From: Cyclaneusma minus
Lineage: Eukaryota; Ascomycota; Leotiomycetes; Marthamycetales; Marthamycetaceae
Direction of reading: 5' to 3'
DNA: 64,000 nucleotides
NCBI GenBank assembly: GCA_037179335.1
Contig: JAKZHN010000010.1
Location: 689,870 to 753,869 of the forward strand
Shown here: positions 42,916 through 55,200 of the stretch, one piece after another
Numbering within the stretch: the first letter of the stretch is position 1
How the letters are laid out: each line of letters begins with the position of its first letter
Position numbers and translations under genes: made by a program
The notes under the pieces: model-generated
What the model was told of the DNA's origin: nothing
The model's database searches: none
The model's input: only the letters and a program-made list of their open reading frames with translations

Positions 42916-43530
42916 GGATCTGGAAGCTTGTCAGTATTCATATGGATGTGTTCTACGAGATGGCGATAGGCAACAGAAGGGAGACACAGCTTACGAATTA
43001 GTGGTTGGAAGTCTCGTGACGCGACCTTTGGCGGTTGGACGGTTGGAGAGAGTCCGTCAAGCTTGACGGGTTGAAGTGGTTAGTGTCGATGTGTCAAACT
43101 TTGGGTTGACAAGGACGTTGGACAAGCTTTTTGTGGTCGGCACGAAAGGGGCTGTCGATAGTTCAATGTGTTCTTGTCCCTATTTTTTCAATATAATAAA
43201 AATAACTTCTAAAAAAATTACAACAAAGTATGGAGCATCGCTGGGGATTTAGCCACTTAGAGTTTGACATATGCAGATTGCACGGCGCAAGGGTACTTCC
43301 GCCACGCCAGACCCTTTGTCGTCACCTAAGGCAACCACGTCCCGCACCGCTTCAGCCACAGTAATGCAGCTCCTAGAACTTGACGCACCACCGTACGTAC
43401 CTGGCTCGTCAGACCGCAAAGAGATTCGCATCTGCCTTGCGCCGAACACAACAAGATTTAGTATCGTCGCGCCCGTGTTTTCTCCTACAAACTACACCCC
43501 CAAAGCTCACATCCCTCTACTCTGCTCAGC
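42916..43530. other. Divergent promoter region of ribokinase and vps1
   Basis: 615 bp between opposite start codons, no gene. AT-rich patch at 43,180-43,240; pyrimidine-rich leader directly before the vps1 start. Confidence 0.6.
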
Positions 43531-45852
43531 ATGGCCACACCGGGCGGCATCTCGGACCCTGGTCTTATCACGTATGCTTCCCCTTTCCACCGTCTCTGCC
43601 AGCTCCCAACTTGCTAACCCTGGCCCGCAGACTTGTGAACAAGCTCCAGGATGTCTTCACTACAGTTGGCGTACAAAACCCCATCGATCTACCCCAGATT
43701 ACCGTGGTTGGAAGTCAGTCGAGTGGAAAGAGTTCGGTTTTAGAGAACATAGTGGGCCGCGATTTCTTACCCCGTGGCACTGGAATCGTAACGAGGCGGC
43801 CTCTGGTCCTACAACTCATCAACAGAGCTCCGGCCGCGCAAACAAATGGAGTCAACGAACAGGTTGAGGGGAGCACCGATAAGGAAGCAAATGCTGACGA
43901 ATGGGGCGAGTTCCTGCACATCCCGGGCCAGAAGTTCTTCGATTTCAACAAGATCCGAGAAGAAATTGTTAAGGAAACTGAAGCTAAGACCGGTCGCAAT
44001 GCTGGCATTTCGCCTGCTCCCATCAACCTCCGAATCTACTCGCCGAATGTTCTTACCTTAACCCTGGTGGATCTGCCGGGTCTTACAAAGGTGCCAGTTG
44101 GTGATCAGCCAAGGGATATCGAGAGGCAGATTAAGGAGATGGTGCTCAAGCAGATCCAGAAGCCTAATGCGATCATCCTCGCCGTCACTGGAGCCAACAC
44201 CGATCTGGCAAATTCGGATGGTCTCAAGCTTGCACGAGAGGTTGATCCAGAAGGTCAGAGAACGATTGGTGTGCTCACCAAGGTCGACTTGATGGACGAG
44301 GGTACCGATGTTGTGGATATTCTAGCAGGAAGGATCATTCCCCTGCGGCTGGGATACGTCCCAGTCGTCAACAGAGGACAGAGGGATATCGACAACAAGA
44401 AAGCTATTACGGCTGCCCTGGAAAACGAGAAGAATTTCTTCGAGAACCACAGAGCATACCGAAACAAGAGCTCATACTGCGGAACCCCCTACCTCGCCCG
44501 AAAACTCAACCTGATTCTTATGATGCACATCAAGCAGACACTACCAGACATCAAGGCCCGCATTTCGTCTTCTCTACAGAAGTATACGCAGGAACTACAA
44601 GGTCTGGGAGATTCTATGCTTGGAAACAATGCAAATATTGTCCTCAACATCATCACCGAATTTTCCAACGAATGGCGAACTGTCCTCGATGGTAACAGCA
44701 ACGAGATCTCCAGCAACGAGCTTTCCGGAGGTGCTCGTATCAGTTTTGTGTTCCACGAGCTTTACTCCAACGGTGTCAAAGCCGTTGACCCATTCGATTA
44801 TGTTAAGGATGTCGATATCAGGACTATTCTCTACAACTCCTCTGGTTCGGCCCCCGCGCTTTTCGTTGGCACCACCGCTTTCGAACTTATCGTGAAGCGG
44901 GAAATCAAACGACTCGAGGAGCCTAGCTTGAAGTGTGTGTCTCTGGTCTACGATGAACTGGTCAGGATTCTCTCGAACCTTCTGTCGAAGCCCCTTTTCC
45001 GAAGATACCCGTCACTGAAGGAGAAATTCCATGCTGTTGTTATCGCGTTTTTCAAGAAGGCAATGGACCCTGCCAACAAGTTGGTAAAGGACTTGGTTGC
45101 AATGGAGGCTTGCTATGTTAACACTGGACACCCGGACTTTTTGAATGGACACAAGGTGAGTGCTATATGCTGGGATTGAGATATGGCTAAAGGTTGAAGC
45201 TGACTCGTACTCTAGGCTATGGCTATTGTCAATGAGAGACACATGGCCACAAAGCCTGTTCAAGTCGATCCAAAGACGGGCAAGCCATTGCCAGGTGCAG
45301 CAGGTACTCCTGCAAGGACCGCAAGCCCGACTCTGGGAGATTACTCAGGGGACCAGAATGGTGGATTCTTTGGCAGCTTCTTCGCCTCAAAGAACAAGAA
45401 GAAGATGGCTGCCATGGAGGCCCCGCCACCAACTCTTAAGGCATCTGGTGTTCTCTCAGAGCGAGAAGGTGTTGAAGTCGAAGTTATCAGTAAGTTTGAA
45501 CATGCCCTTCCAGACACGTTTGACACGACTGACCGTATAAAGAACTCTTGATCAACTCTTATTACAACATCGTCAAGCGAACCATGATCGACATGGTACC
45601 CAAAGCCATCATGCTCAACCTAGTCCAGTATGTATCCATGCCTGTCGAATCGAACAAGATAGTGTTTGCTAACCACATTACAGATACACCAAGGACGAGA
45701 TGCAGCGTGAATTACTGGAGAACATGTACCGTACCGACACCCTTGATGAGCTCCTCAAGGAAAGCGACTACACGGTGCGCCGCCGCAAGGAATGCCAGCA
45801 GATGGTGGAGTCGCTTTCTCGCGCCAGCGAGATCGTCTCGCAAGTTCAGTAA
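43531..45852 (+). CDS. vps1: Dynamin-like GTPase Vps1
   Basis: Exons 43531-43571, 43631-45155, 45216-45489, 45543-45627 and 45684-45852 give 697 residues. Vps1 is the membrane-remodelling dynamin-like protein of vacuolar sorting, endosome, peroxisome and Golgi trafficking. The GTPase domain has P-loop GSQSSGKSS (41-49), LVDLPGLTKVPVGDQP, and TKVDLMDEGTD. The dynamin middle domain follows, then a variable insert with GFFGSFFASKNKKK, and the GTPase effector domain ending ECQQMVESLSRASEIVSQVQ. Every splice restores the family sequence (GLIT-LVNKLQDVF, HPDFLNGHK-AMAIVNERH, LVQ-YTKDEMQ). Length matches yeast Vps1 (704). Confidence 0.96.
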
Positions 45853-48800
45853 AGATAAACCAGCTCCTAGTCCACACTTGGAAACCGAAGAACAACATTC
45901 ATCACCAGTCCCACCGAATCACTACCCCGTCCTGTCACTTCTCTAGACACGCTTTCCACCGCTCCCACGACCTCGACTCCACCCATCTCTCCCACATGCT
46001 CTCGATGACACAGCGATACCTACCAATTCCTCCTTTTCCACAGCGTTCGATGATGATAGTCGGCGCTGACGTGCTTGCGTGCGTATAGTGATGGCAAGGT
46101 AGCTGACAAGGTGGCTTTACGGCTACTCCTTGCTCGGCACCATTCTGAATTTCTAAGCGTTGGGGGAAAGAAAGGGGAGTTGTAGAGAAATATGACAATG
46201 TGGTATGAATGAAAGAGAATCCGTTTCGCATCGCATGGTCTTTTGTTTCCCTCGAGGGTTTTATGCATGGCGAATAGAGTTCAAGGAGGATGAGCGAGAA
46301 GCTGGGCGGGATTGTGTGTTTAGTTGAAGTCTTGATACGAAACCATGAAGAAACCCTTCCCCCAAGCGCCTTTGCATTGCTTTCTTGTTCTAGGTGTCTT
46401 CTTTTCTTGACTTGCTGCTTCTGCTTGTGTTTTGCAATACCATGGGATACGTGGCCGAGTATGTGTAGTTGAAGACGATGAGTAGGTATGAGAATAGAAA
46501 CGACGGTTGTCGATGATCATGGCAACTGCATTGGAGATGACGACCGACTGTTGTGGTTCTAGATCGTGAGACTGTAGAGTCCTAGAGATACGTGTCCAAG
46601 GATGTGTAGTGAATTATGAGAGCATGGGAATAGATGAGGGAGGGTGATCACGATTACAGGGTTTCGAACCACGGGGGATCGTGAGACTATAGAAGCAACT
46701 TGTTTGAAGTCTACAAAATGGGTATGTTGTGTTCTCAACAGCCTACGGGGCTCCTGCATTGCATTTTGCAGCAAAGTGCCGTACAGAACAGCATATTCCA
46801 AAACAAACGCGCGGCACTTGGAGAGCCAAAATGTACTTACCCAAGTTTTCATGTCGAGTAACTGCAACTGCCGAGGTGGCATCTGGATGTTTGGCCGCTT
46901 TGGCGATTTGGGGCGCAGGGAGAGGGAGAGTGAGCCCATTTTTGTTGCCCCTGAGCCTGGTGAGAAGGCTATGTGAATGGCTGCCCTTGACCACTAGGCT
47001 AAAGTTGCCGGGTTAGACTTCCTAGATATGCTGTGGCCCGTAGGGCTGTGTTAAATGGTAGTTGCCAAAGTATGTGTCAAAGATGTGGATAGCACAGGCG
47101 GTAGCAGAGCCTATTGGGTTGTAGCTGGATGGTGTTGTGTGATGGTCGTCTGGGGGGTGGAAAAGTTGATAGAATTGCCGCGTTCGGGTTGCGCTGCTTC
47201 TTGGTTGTAACTTCTGTTGCCTAATGGTAGCCAAGTGCATAGTGCTACTATTGCATTTGCTCTTCATGATGCTGCTGCGATCGGATACTAGGGGGCGGAA
47301 ACTCAGGGGCACTGCAGTTGTGGACTTTCACGAGCTGTGTCGCTTGTGTCTTCGTCTCCTTTTTCGTCTTTCTTATTTCTCAATCATCTTGTTTCCGTTT
47401 GGCAGCTGCAAGGCGGGTCGGGACGGACGTTTCCAGCCTACTATGTAGGTACTCGTCCAGAAGCTGCCTCACCGTATGTTATATCTCTCCACAACTCTGC
47501 ATAGAGAAGGGCAGAAGAGCATCGGATGTTATATTCATTGGAGCCCTCGAGACCTCGGTATCGATGCCAAGCTTTGTACAACATACGAGTTCGTCCATCC
47601 CGTACCACTACCACGGTCTTTCCAAATCTCTGTGCAACGCCAAACTTGCCTTCGATAAACGCTATCTCACAAAGCGTCTCACTCACCTGTATTCTCCCTA
47701 TATCCCGAGTACTAGCGTCCCTCACCCGCGTTCCCCCCGAAAGCATGGCCCGACCCATAAGTCACTGTAGCCGTCGGCCTCAATCTCGTAGGGTCCTTAG
47801 CCGCCTCACCGCCATTCGAGCAGCTACTTCACCTCGTACAGTCAGTACCAATGGAACGGCACCATACCCTCAGTGTTGTAGTTGGTGCACATCAGCCTGC
47901 ATGGCCGGCAGTTGGCAGGTCAACGTGGACGATGCTTGGGACATTTCACGCGGCACTTCGACGCACCACACAGGTTCTCATGCAAGGAGCCGCCTTCACC
48001 CACTGCCATCCGCGTAAAAGCACTACTGTGGACTGACTCTCCTTTCCCTCGACGGTTTGCTTGCCAATCTCCCAGCGACGGCTTATGCGACAGCCACCGG
48101 CCGGACCGATCGAAGATAGAGCAACGAGATTGCCGATTCGCCTCACACTGCGAGATGGACTTGCCCTGCACCGGCAATCAAAGGGCAGCTCCAGCCGGGC
48201 CTGCATCCCGGATTCGCTGGGAATCGGTGTTTGCTCGTGCACCACTCCAAAATTTGCTTGTCCGGCCAAGAAGTGACAGCGCGCAAAGCACTTCGCTGCG
48301 ATTGATCTGTGGGCCCCTCGAGCACCCAGCGACGAGGTGGCGGGCTGGCCCTATTTAAGAGCAGCTTGGGGAGAGGAATGAGCGAGGATTTGGAATTCTC
48401 AACAGTTTTCATACCAAGCTTGCGCCTGCCTGGACACAAGCAAGCCGCACGCGCAGACACGAAGTTTGTTGCGATCGACAATCGACAAAAGGCCAATTCC
48501 CGACTGGTTCTGCTACTGCAGTATTTAGTTGCTTTCGACTGTGCAGGCGCGAGACAACGCGGAATCGCCGAAAGACGAATTGAATAGTCGAATTTCAGCC
48601 GCCGCCGGAGACACCGACCGAAAGCAGAGACATGCTTCTGCGAGGTGACGACGTGGGGGTGGAATCCGTTGGCTTCGTGAGGGGCGAGGCGTACAAGAAC
48701 ATGTCCAGAGACGACCCACGACCATCGCCTCCTCCGAACCCTCCGCCAAGCCCTTCGAATTGAGTGGGGGTCAGATCTTAGCCATCAAGAATTGAGTGAG

Positions 48801-49168
48801 AAAGGTATGCTTTAATGTCGAAAGGCCGAAGCGGCTTGACGGGCTGGATGATGAGCTAACCCCTTTACAGGGTGCTACGTTGTGCCAGACTCTTCTTCGC
48901 CCATCAGACGACAGTCGTTCCAGAAAGAAGCTCCTATCGACAGAAGCTAGACGAGTGCAGCTATGCGAGTTCCTTGATTCGAGGAGAGAGGGACGAGAGC
49001 GAGACGAGAGCGAGGCGGATCGGGTGTGGACGGTGTTAGTGGTGCCATGGCGGCTTGGGTCGGTGGCAAATAGACTTTTTGGCGTCAAGGGAGAAGTGTT
49101 TTGCTGAAGATTTGAATAATCGTAACATCGTTAATGTAGCGGACTCCGACTCGTTGGGAGAAAGTTAC
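45853..49168. other. 3.3-kb region with no recognised gene
   Basis: Many short overlapping frames occur but none has a domain, signal peptide, convincing splice set or sustained codon bias. A TATTTAAG word at 48,351 followed by a GA-rich stretch could be a promoter. A tRNA-like A-box (minus strand near 46,990) has no matching T-arm. Non-coding RNA or rapidly evolving genes cannot be excluded. Confidence 0.45.
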
Positions 49169-50475
49169 CTATAGCTTGGAATTGATACTCTTCACCAGTC
49201 CACCATTCTCAACCTCGTAGTCTCGTCCTCTTTTCCATCCTAACCATTGCTCGAGTGTCTTTTCACCACCCTGGCTTGGGTGAAGCGGTATAGGTCTCCA
49301 GCCGTCTCCCTGGATTCCTTTCCCTTGACCCGTAGATGGATCTCTAGTAGCATCGCCATTTTTCACAGCCAGCATTGGTGTGTCTTTCAACGTGACTACT
49401 GGTCTCTGGTCCCCTTCTCTCCCTTGCCCCTTTTCCAGTTCGCGCAGTTCCAATACCGGAGTGACACATGCATCGGTTCCATCAAACAACTTCTCCCATT
49501 CTCCTCTCGTCTTCTCTTTGAATTTCCCCTCAATCAACGACTTCAACTCCGGCCAATTCCCCCTATCCTCTCGTTTCTTCTCCCAGCCCTGTCCCTCCAT
49601 GCCCAACCCCTTAACCAACTCCTCAAAAAACTGCGGTTCCAACGCCCCGACAGCCACGAACTTCCCATCACTTGTCTCATAAGTATCATACCACGGCGCT
49701 CCCCCATCCAACATATTATCCCCCCTCTCCCTACTCCACATCGGATAATCCTTCAGAAGCCTCGGAAAGGTCGTCAAATACGCACTCCCATCCACCATAT
49801 TCGCCTCCACAACCTGTCCCCTCCCATTCTTCTCTCTCGCCAACAACGCCATCAGCACCCCCTGAAACAACACCGCCCCACCCCCCGCAAAATCCCCCAG
49901 AATATTAGCCGGGAAGTACGGCTTCTCGCCCTTTCTTCCCAGCAACGAAAGCGAGCCGGACACGGCTATGTAGTTGATATCGTGCCCAGCCATGTACTTG
50001 TACCTCCCGTCGCGGCGGAAGCCGGTCATGCGGCTGTAGATGAGGCGGGGGTTTAGTTTTAGCAGCACATCGGGGCCTAGGCCGAGTTTTTCGAGGACGC
50101 CGGGGCGGAAGGGGTCGATGAGGATGTCGATGTGGGGGATTAGGCTTAAGAGGAAGGATATGCCGGACGGGGATTTGAGGTCGATTGTGATGGAGGATTT
50201 GTGGCGGGAGAGGAGGTCGGTGGTGGGGGGTGGGAGGGTGGTGGTGAAGGCGGAGGGGTGGGAGCGGTCGATGCGGAGGACGGAGGCGCCGGCGTCGGCG
50301 AGGAGAAGGCCTGCAAAGGGGCCTGAATGGATTTCGGTCAGCTTGAGATGGAGGGGGGGGGGGGATAGATGGAGAGAAATGCGAGCATGAATGGTAGTGG
50401 GTAAAGTAGCTCACCGGGAGCAAGGCCGGCGAACTCGAGGACGCGCAGTCCTGACAATGGAGGCGGGTTCACCAT
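49169..50475 (-). CDS. Class III CoA-transferase (CaiB/BaiF), alpha-methylacyl-CoA racemase-like
   Basis: Exons (minus) 50475-50415 and 50322-49169 give 404 residues; the intron (50323-50414, GTGAGC/CAG, branch GCTGACC) restores LEFAGLAPGPFAGLLLADAGA. AMACR enzymes interconvert (R)- and (S)-2-methylacyl-CoA in peroxisomes or mitochondria so that branched chains can enter beta-oxidation; other class III members transfer CoA between acids. The His-Asp pair typical of racemases is in MAGHDINYIAVSG (H134, D135), and RHKSSITIDLKSPSG and DPFRPGVLEKLGLGP are family segments. VDACVTPVLEL-type sequence (TDACVTPVLELRE) lies in the C-terminal part. There is no clear PTS1 at the C-terminus (NSKL resembles SKL: the last three residues are SKL, so peroxisomal import is plausible). 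Confidence 0.9.
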
Positions 50476-51173
50476 GGCTGAACTATTCAACCTGAAATAT
50501 GAGTTATGGAGTAGTAAAATGTATTCTATTCAGTTATAAATACAAAATGGGGCCTTAATGTGCTCAATGGACATCGCTGTGGTTTAATGGAACTTGAGCT
50601 TGGAGGTGACTTCGGAAAAGGCGGGTCAATTGATCCCGACCCCGCGACGTTAGCCGGGCCGAGGCTTTGCCTCTTTTGGGGAAGGGAGTCATTAGTCAGC
50701 TATTAGTCAGCCCCAGATTTAGATATATCCTCCAGGCTCCATGTTGTCTGAGGCATTTCGACTAGACAAGAAGCTCATCTCCGACTACGAGAATGTCCAA
50801 AAGATTCAATGGGCTGTAGGCTGTGAGCCATCATCGCACAGATCGTGCTGGATGCAAGCTCAAGATGTATGTATTCGGTTCCACAAAACTTCTTCACTGT
50901 TAGTCACTTCATGAGGCATTCAGGGGCTATTAATACCACCACCTCCCCTCCTTTCGATTTCGTTTAATTTCTTTTTCCCAAACAACCGCAACTTTCTTCA
51001 ACAGCTCGACCTCCAATCATTCTCTCACTTCCAAACCAGGCATTCAACATTACAAACATCCAAATATCCCCGACTAATTCGAAGGTAAGCAATTGCACAT
51101 TTATCCCTATCTACCTTACAGAAGTAAAGTCGGCTGCCAAAAGTTAACACAACTGACTGCTCTCTACCTAGTC
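50476..51173. other. Intergenic, includes the likely 5' leader of the small Cys-rich gene
   Basis: No gene. Around 50,950-51,083 a pyrimidine-rich leader is followed by GGTAAGC at 51,083 and CTACCTAG at about 51,164-51,171, a possible leader intron ending two bases before the start codon. Confidence 0.5.
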
Positions 51174-51371
51174 ATGTGCATCGTCTATCAAGACACCACC
51201 TACTACGGCGTATGCGGACACACCGTAGTGACAAACGTACGAATCACTCCATGTGCAAACGGCAGCGAGTCACGGTCTTGCAACAACACGACCATAGATG
51301 TTCGGACTGGTCAGAGATCCCACCCAAATGGGAGGTGCTCAGGATGTTGGACTCCACCTAGGACCTGCTAG
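51174..51371 (+). CDS. Small Cys-rich conserved-type hypothetical protein
   Basis: 65 residues starting MCIVYQDTTYYGVCGHTVVTN and ending GRCSGCWTPPRTC, with seven cysteines. Short fungal proteins starting MC followed by a Y-x-CGH element are common and uncharacterised. There is no signal peptide, so it is probably not a secreted effector; the C/H spacing (CGH...C...C...CSGC) suggests metal binding, which is inference. A likely intron sits in the 5' leader. It lies 840 bp from the 3' end of the NLR gene, on the opposite strand. Confidence 0.55.
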   Translation: MCIVYQDTTYYGVCGHTVVTNVRITPCANGSESRSCNNTTIDVRTGQRSHPNGRCSGCWTPPRTC

Positions 51372-51785
51372 AGACGTGGCTTGATGACTTTGATGGTGCA
51401 TCGCTGGTTCTTTTTTATTGTGCTGATGTTCAAGCCTCGTGCTTTTTAGTGGAAGCTCCGAGTCTACAAGCTGTATTTTGCTTGGCTTGTTAAATGCCGA
51501 TCAATAGTACTATCAAATCCAGATATATCTGGGTATATTTGAATGCTAATCTAGTTTATTTATTTATGTATCTGGCAAGCAGCCCAAATAGATAAACCTA
51601 GCCAGATATCTGTTTTCGTATCCGCAGATGCAAAATTTATCCCTGTACTTACTACTCGGACAGTCTAATGGGAAGCCGCGCCCAGATTCTCGAGGTGGCT
51701 TACTTGATAACGGGCTCTTTGGCACAAATGGCATCATTATTCATTATTCATGGCATTCGTTATTTATGGAAGAGACTCATTGATA
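51372..51785. other. Intergenic
   Basis: About 410 bp, mildly AT-rich, nothing recognised. Confidence 0.5.
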
Positions 51786-52192
51786 TTAATTAAGATAAAC
51801 CAGATCCCAGACTTCGTATCCGAAAGGAAACATGTTGAGTGATCCAATAGGGTGACCTGCGGTTATGATTACGCAGGCACAAGTGTTTTTCTGAAAGGGA
51901 GGACACAAGTCCTGGTAGGAAAGACGAGAAATCCTCTGATGAATCCGCACGTGACCGCTGCGCAACCTCTCCATCCCTCATTCCAGGTCACATCCGACGT
52001 GAAACTGTTTTGCCTACTTGTAGGCTCTGTTGGGAGGTCCAACATCATGATCCCCGTGCATTTTCCCAATATTGCTAATCGAGGTAGCCGCCGTGTGTGT
52101 TTCGGAAGTCCAAGGCCTCGCTGCCTTAGAAAATCCTGGGGCTTCCGGACATCTCTTCGCCCCTTCGGACTCTTTGTAAGAGAAACCGGCAC
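51786..52192 (-). pseudogene. Decayed fragment of a DUF6590-domain gene
   Basis: The minus strand encodes LPTEPTSRQNSFTSDVTW, nearly the same as LPTEPTSRQNSITSEVTW of the DUF6590 gene at 58.3-59.7 kb; nucleotide identity is high from about 51,975 to 52,035 and again near 52,130. Compared with that gene it has an insertion of about 55 bp before this block and drifts out of frame after it, with a stop at 51869. The rest of the domain is missing. It begins 19 bp beyond the stop of the NLR gene on the same strand, so it may once have been a neighbour or a fused tail. Confidence 0.7.
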
Positions 52193-52210
52193 CCTAACTA
52201 GGAAATTTCG

Positions 52211-55200
52211 TTATGACGATGGACTATTTCCCATAGCCCTGTTTTGTGTAAGTGGATGTCACATTGTGCACCGTGGTAAACTTGTTGCAATATTGGAATC
52301 GTGAAAGTGAAAATAAGAGATAGGAAAGGGAGAAAGAGACTTACCGGGTCAAATGATTGGGGTTGGTCATCTCCTGCATAGTTGCGGACAGAGTCGAAGT
52401 GTGTTTGATACCGGACTGGATGTTGGTTTGGAGGTGAGTTTGAGAGGGAGCAGAGTTTGTGAAATCCTGTACCAATTTGATAGCATTTCCCATTCCGACT
52501 TGCAGCGCACAATCCATTATGGTCATGCCGCTTTCATCCATTCGATCAAGATCCATCCTCCCAGTCTTGAGAAGTTTCCTCAGAGATGCGACATTTCTCC
52601 AGCGTAGCGCCGTATGGACGGGAGTCAAGTCTCTGTGCTTTTCGATAGTGTCCATAACATCGTCCCGAGACAAGAGCTCCTCGAGGACCTTCATGTCGAA
52701 TTGCGGTCGTGAGGCTTTTGAGGATTGTATCTGAGCGAATAAGAGGCCGACAGGTTGCCACATTCCGACGGCGTCTGGCAGTATTTTTCGATTCGAAAGA
52801 GCTTCAATAAATCCTGCATTCCCAGCCTTGGCAGCTGTCTTGACCATTTCTTCGGTGATAGGAACATCTACTCCTTTCGAGTCCAACACCCATTCTACGA
52901 CCTCTTTCCCACGGCGGAAATTACCTGCTGCTGCCATCATGACTCCCTCGGTGACCGGAATATCCCTCTGCTCAGACAGAAGCTTCAGAAGCGTATGACC
53001 AAATCTTTTGTTTCCTGCTGCTACTATCACAACTCTCTCCGTTACTGGAACATCCGATCCAAAGCGATCGAGAAGTTGTGTTAGATACTTGGCAGCGTGA
53101 GACCGGCTGGATGCAACAGCGGTAGTAATGCTATCCCTTGATGAGATATTTCCGACTTCGTTCATAAGTATTTCGAGAAGCTCTGAGTTGTTCCAAGACA
53201 TCCCGATGGTAGCTTCGAAAACGGCGTCGGTGACTTGGACGTCTGAATGCCGAAGCCGAAGAAGCTCTTTGACTATGGTTTGGGTGTTACCAGATCTCGC
53301 CGCCGTGAAATTCGCACAAATATTTTTCAGAACATTCTCGGTTATGCGAATTTTGGTGGCCTCGTGTCCTTGTGCTGTTCCCGAAGGCATACGTGACGTC
53401 GAGCCAAGTATAGCGTTCAACGACTTCATGAATTCGCCGTTCGTATCTGTGAAGATCGACTCAAATTCCGGTTGGTTGAGTTTGAATCCTCGCTCCAACA
53501 GCAAAGCCACAACATCCACATGGCCCTCCGCGCACGCCGCTAAAAGAGGATTACCTTGGAATTCGTGGAAATACTTGTTTTCGTAGAGCTCGGGTAATTC
53601 ATCGAATTCACGAAGTAGAGTAGGGACGGTATGCTTCAAACCGATCTTGCAGGCGTAGTAGAGTTGCTTGCGATAGAGTGTTTTCAGAGGGTCTTCTGTC
53701 TCCTCGCTTGCAAGCGAACTCTGTGCATCCTCGTCGCTGCCGCTGGAATACTCTCCTGTAAGTTCTCCAGGATGCTCTTTCGCCTCATATCGTTCGCCAT
53801 CGGCCGCGTTGTCATAACCTCCATCATAGTCTCCACTATGTTGATACAAGTACTTGGGACCCCTAGGGTCATAAACTAGCAGCCAACGAGTGAAGCTCGA
53901 TGAACATTCTCGACTGAATAATCTGTTGATATCGTGCTGCAATGTTAGAAAGTCGGGGAAGTCGACCGGTATTTTGTCAGCATGGCCGAAGACAGAAGTC
54001 GCCGCATACTTGAAGAAGGGTCTGTCCACGATATGGGCATCTTCCGACTCCAGAATGATCGACAGGGCCTTCGTAGCGATAGTGAAATGCGCCGTGGTCG
54101 TTGAAAAGCAGTACCATGGGTGTGAACTTTCACCCTCAGACTTTGCTTCCAACAATAAATGCTCTTGGACCGAGAAGTGAGCAAACCTGAGAAAATCGGG
54201 GCGGCTGTTGGTAACGAATGAGCTGGGGAGAAACTGCAAAACCCACTTCGCGGTGGTATCGACTGCATCAGACAATATTGACAAACGAACTCCATCCGTA
54301 GGGGAGACTGCCAGCAGCATTAGAAGTAGCCGAATCCTGCTTTTCCGGGGTTCTATAAGCTTGCCCTGAGAGTCCGTGATCCCGATGGATAGCACATTTT
54401 CCATGTCTCTCTGGTAGGTGCCGGCGAGATCCATTGGGAGATTGTCGAGAAACTGTTCAATCTCCACAATGTCACCAACGGAGCTTTGCAAGGTCTTCAT
54501 TTGCAAAGCTGTCCACAGGAAACTTCTATAGCTTTGATTAGCCAAAGACACTTGATGCATACCCAATATAAGAAAATGGACGTACTTGTCATTCCCTGCC
54601 ATCAACTTGTGGTAGATGCGTTCTCTTAGATCCTCTGGTACTGTTTCCAAACCCCCACAATCAAGCCCATTACGAACGAACATCTTAAGGTCGACGTCGT
54701 TATACGTATTGATGTCGATATACGGGTGGCCAGCCATTTTGTCTTCGATGTCGTCGAGGGGTCTACTCGTGACCAATATACGCAGATTCCCCGTAGAAGC
54801 TTTAGAAGCTTTGAAGATTCCATTGATGATGTCGAGTAGCTTGGCCCTCTTTACAACTTCTGAATGATAAGGATACTCGTCCAGCGCGTCCAGAATAATA
54901 TAGACTTTCTCTTTTGCTTCGGCAATGAGGACGTTGAGAGTTTCGACAAGCTCATCAATAGTCGGTTCGTTGCCTGTATGCTTTTGGTAAAAGGCGCGAA
55001 GAGCCGGACTGAGAGGTATCGGATTAAGCTGTTTGATGATCCACCGGAGCATCGTGGGAATATCGAGCGAGGACTTGTCGGCAGACCGGAAATACCACCA
55101 TGATAGTCTTTTGGTGACGCCAGGGACCCCCTCGGCTCTGGCGGTCTTGTTGGCTCCGTTACCGGCGACATTACCCGCCTCGGTGCTGGGACTGGCAACT

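Noticed and set aside
46900..47000. tRNA-like A box on the minus strand (TAGTGGTCAAGG)
   Set aside because: No T-arm (GTTCGA) at the right distance and no matching acceptor stem. A GGTTCGAAAC word about 330 bp further on is too far away and its stem does not pair.
49905..50423. Pro/Arg-rich minus frame overlapping the CoA-transferase
   Set aside because: It is the wrong frame of the real exon; the other frame carries the whole CaiB/BaiF family sequence.
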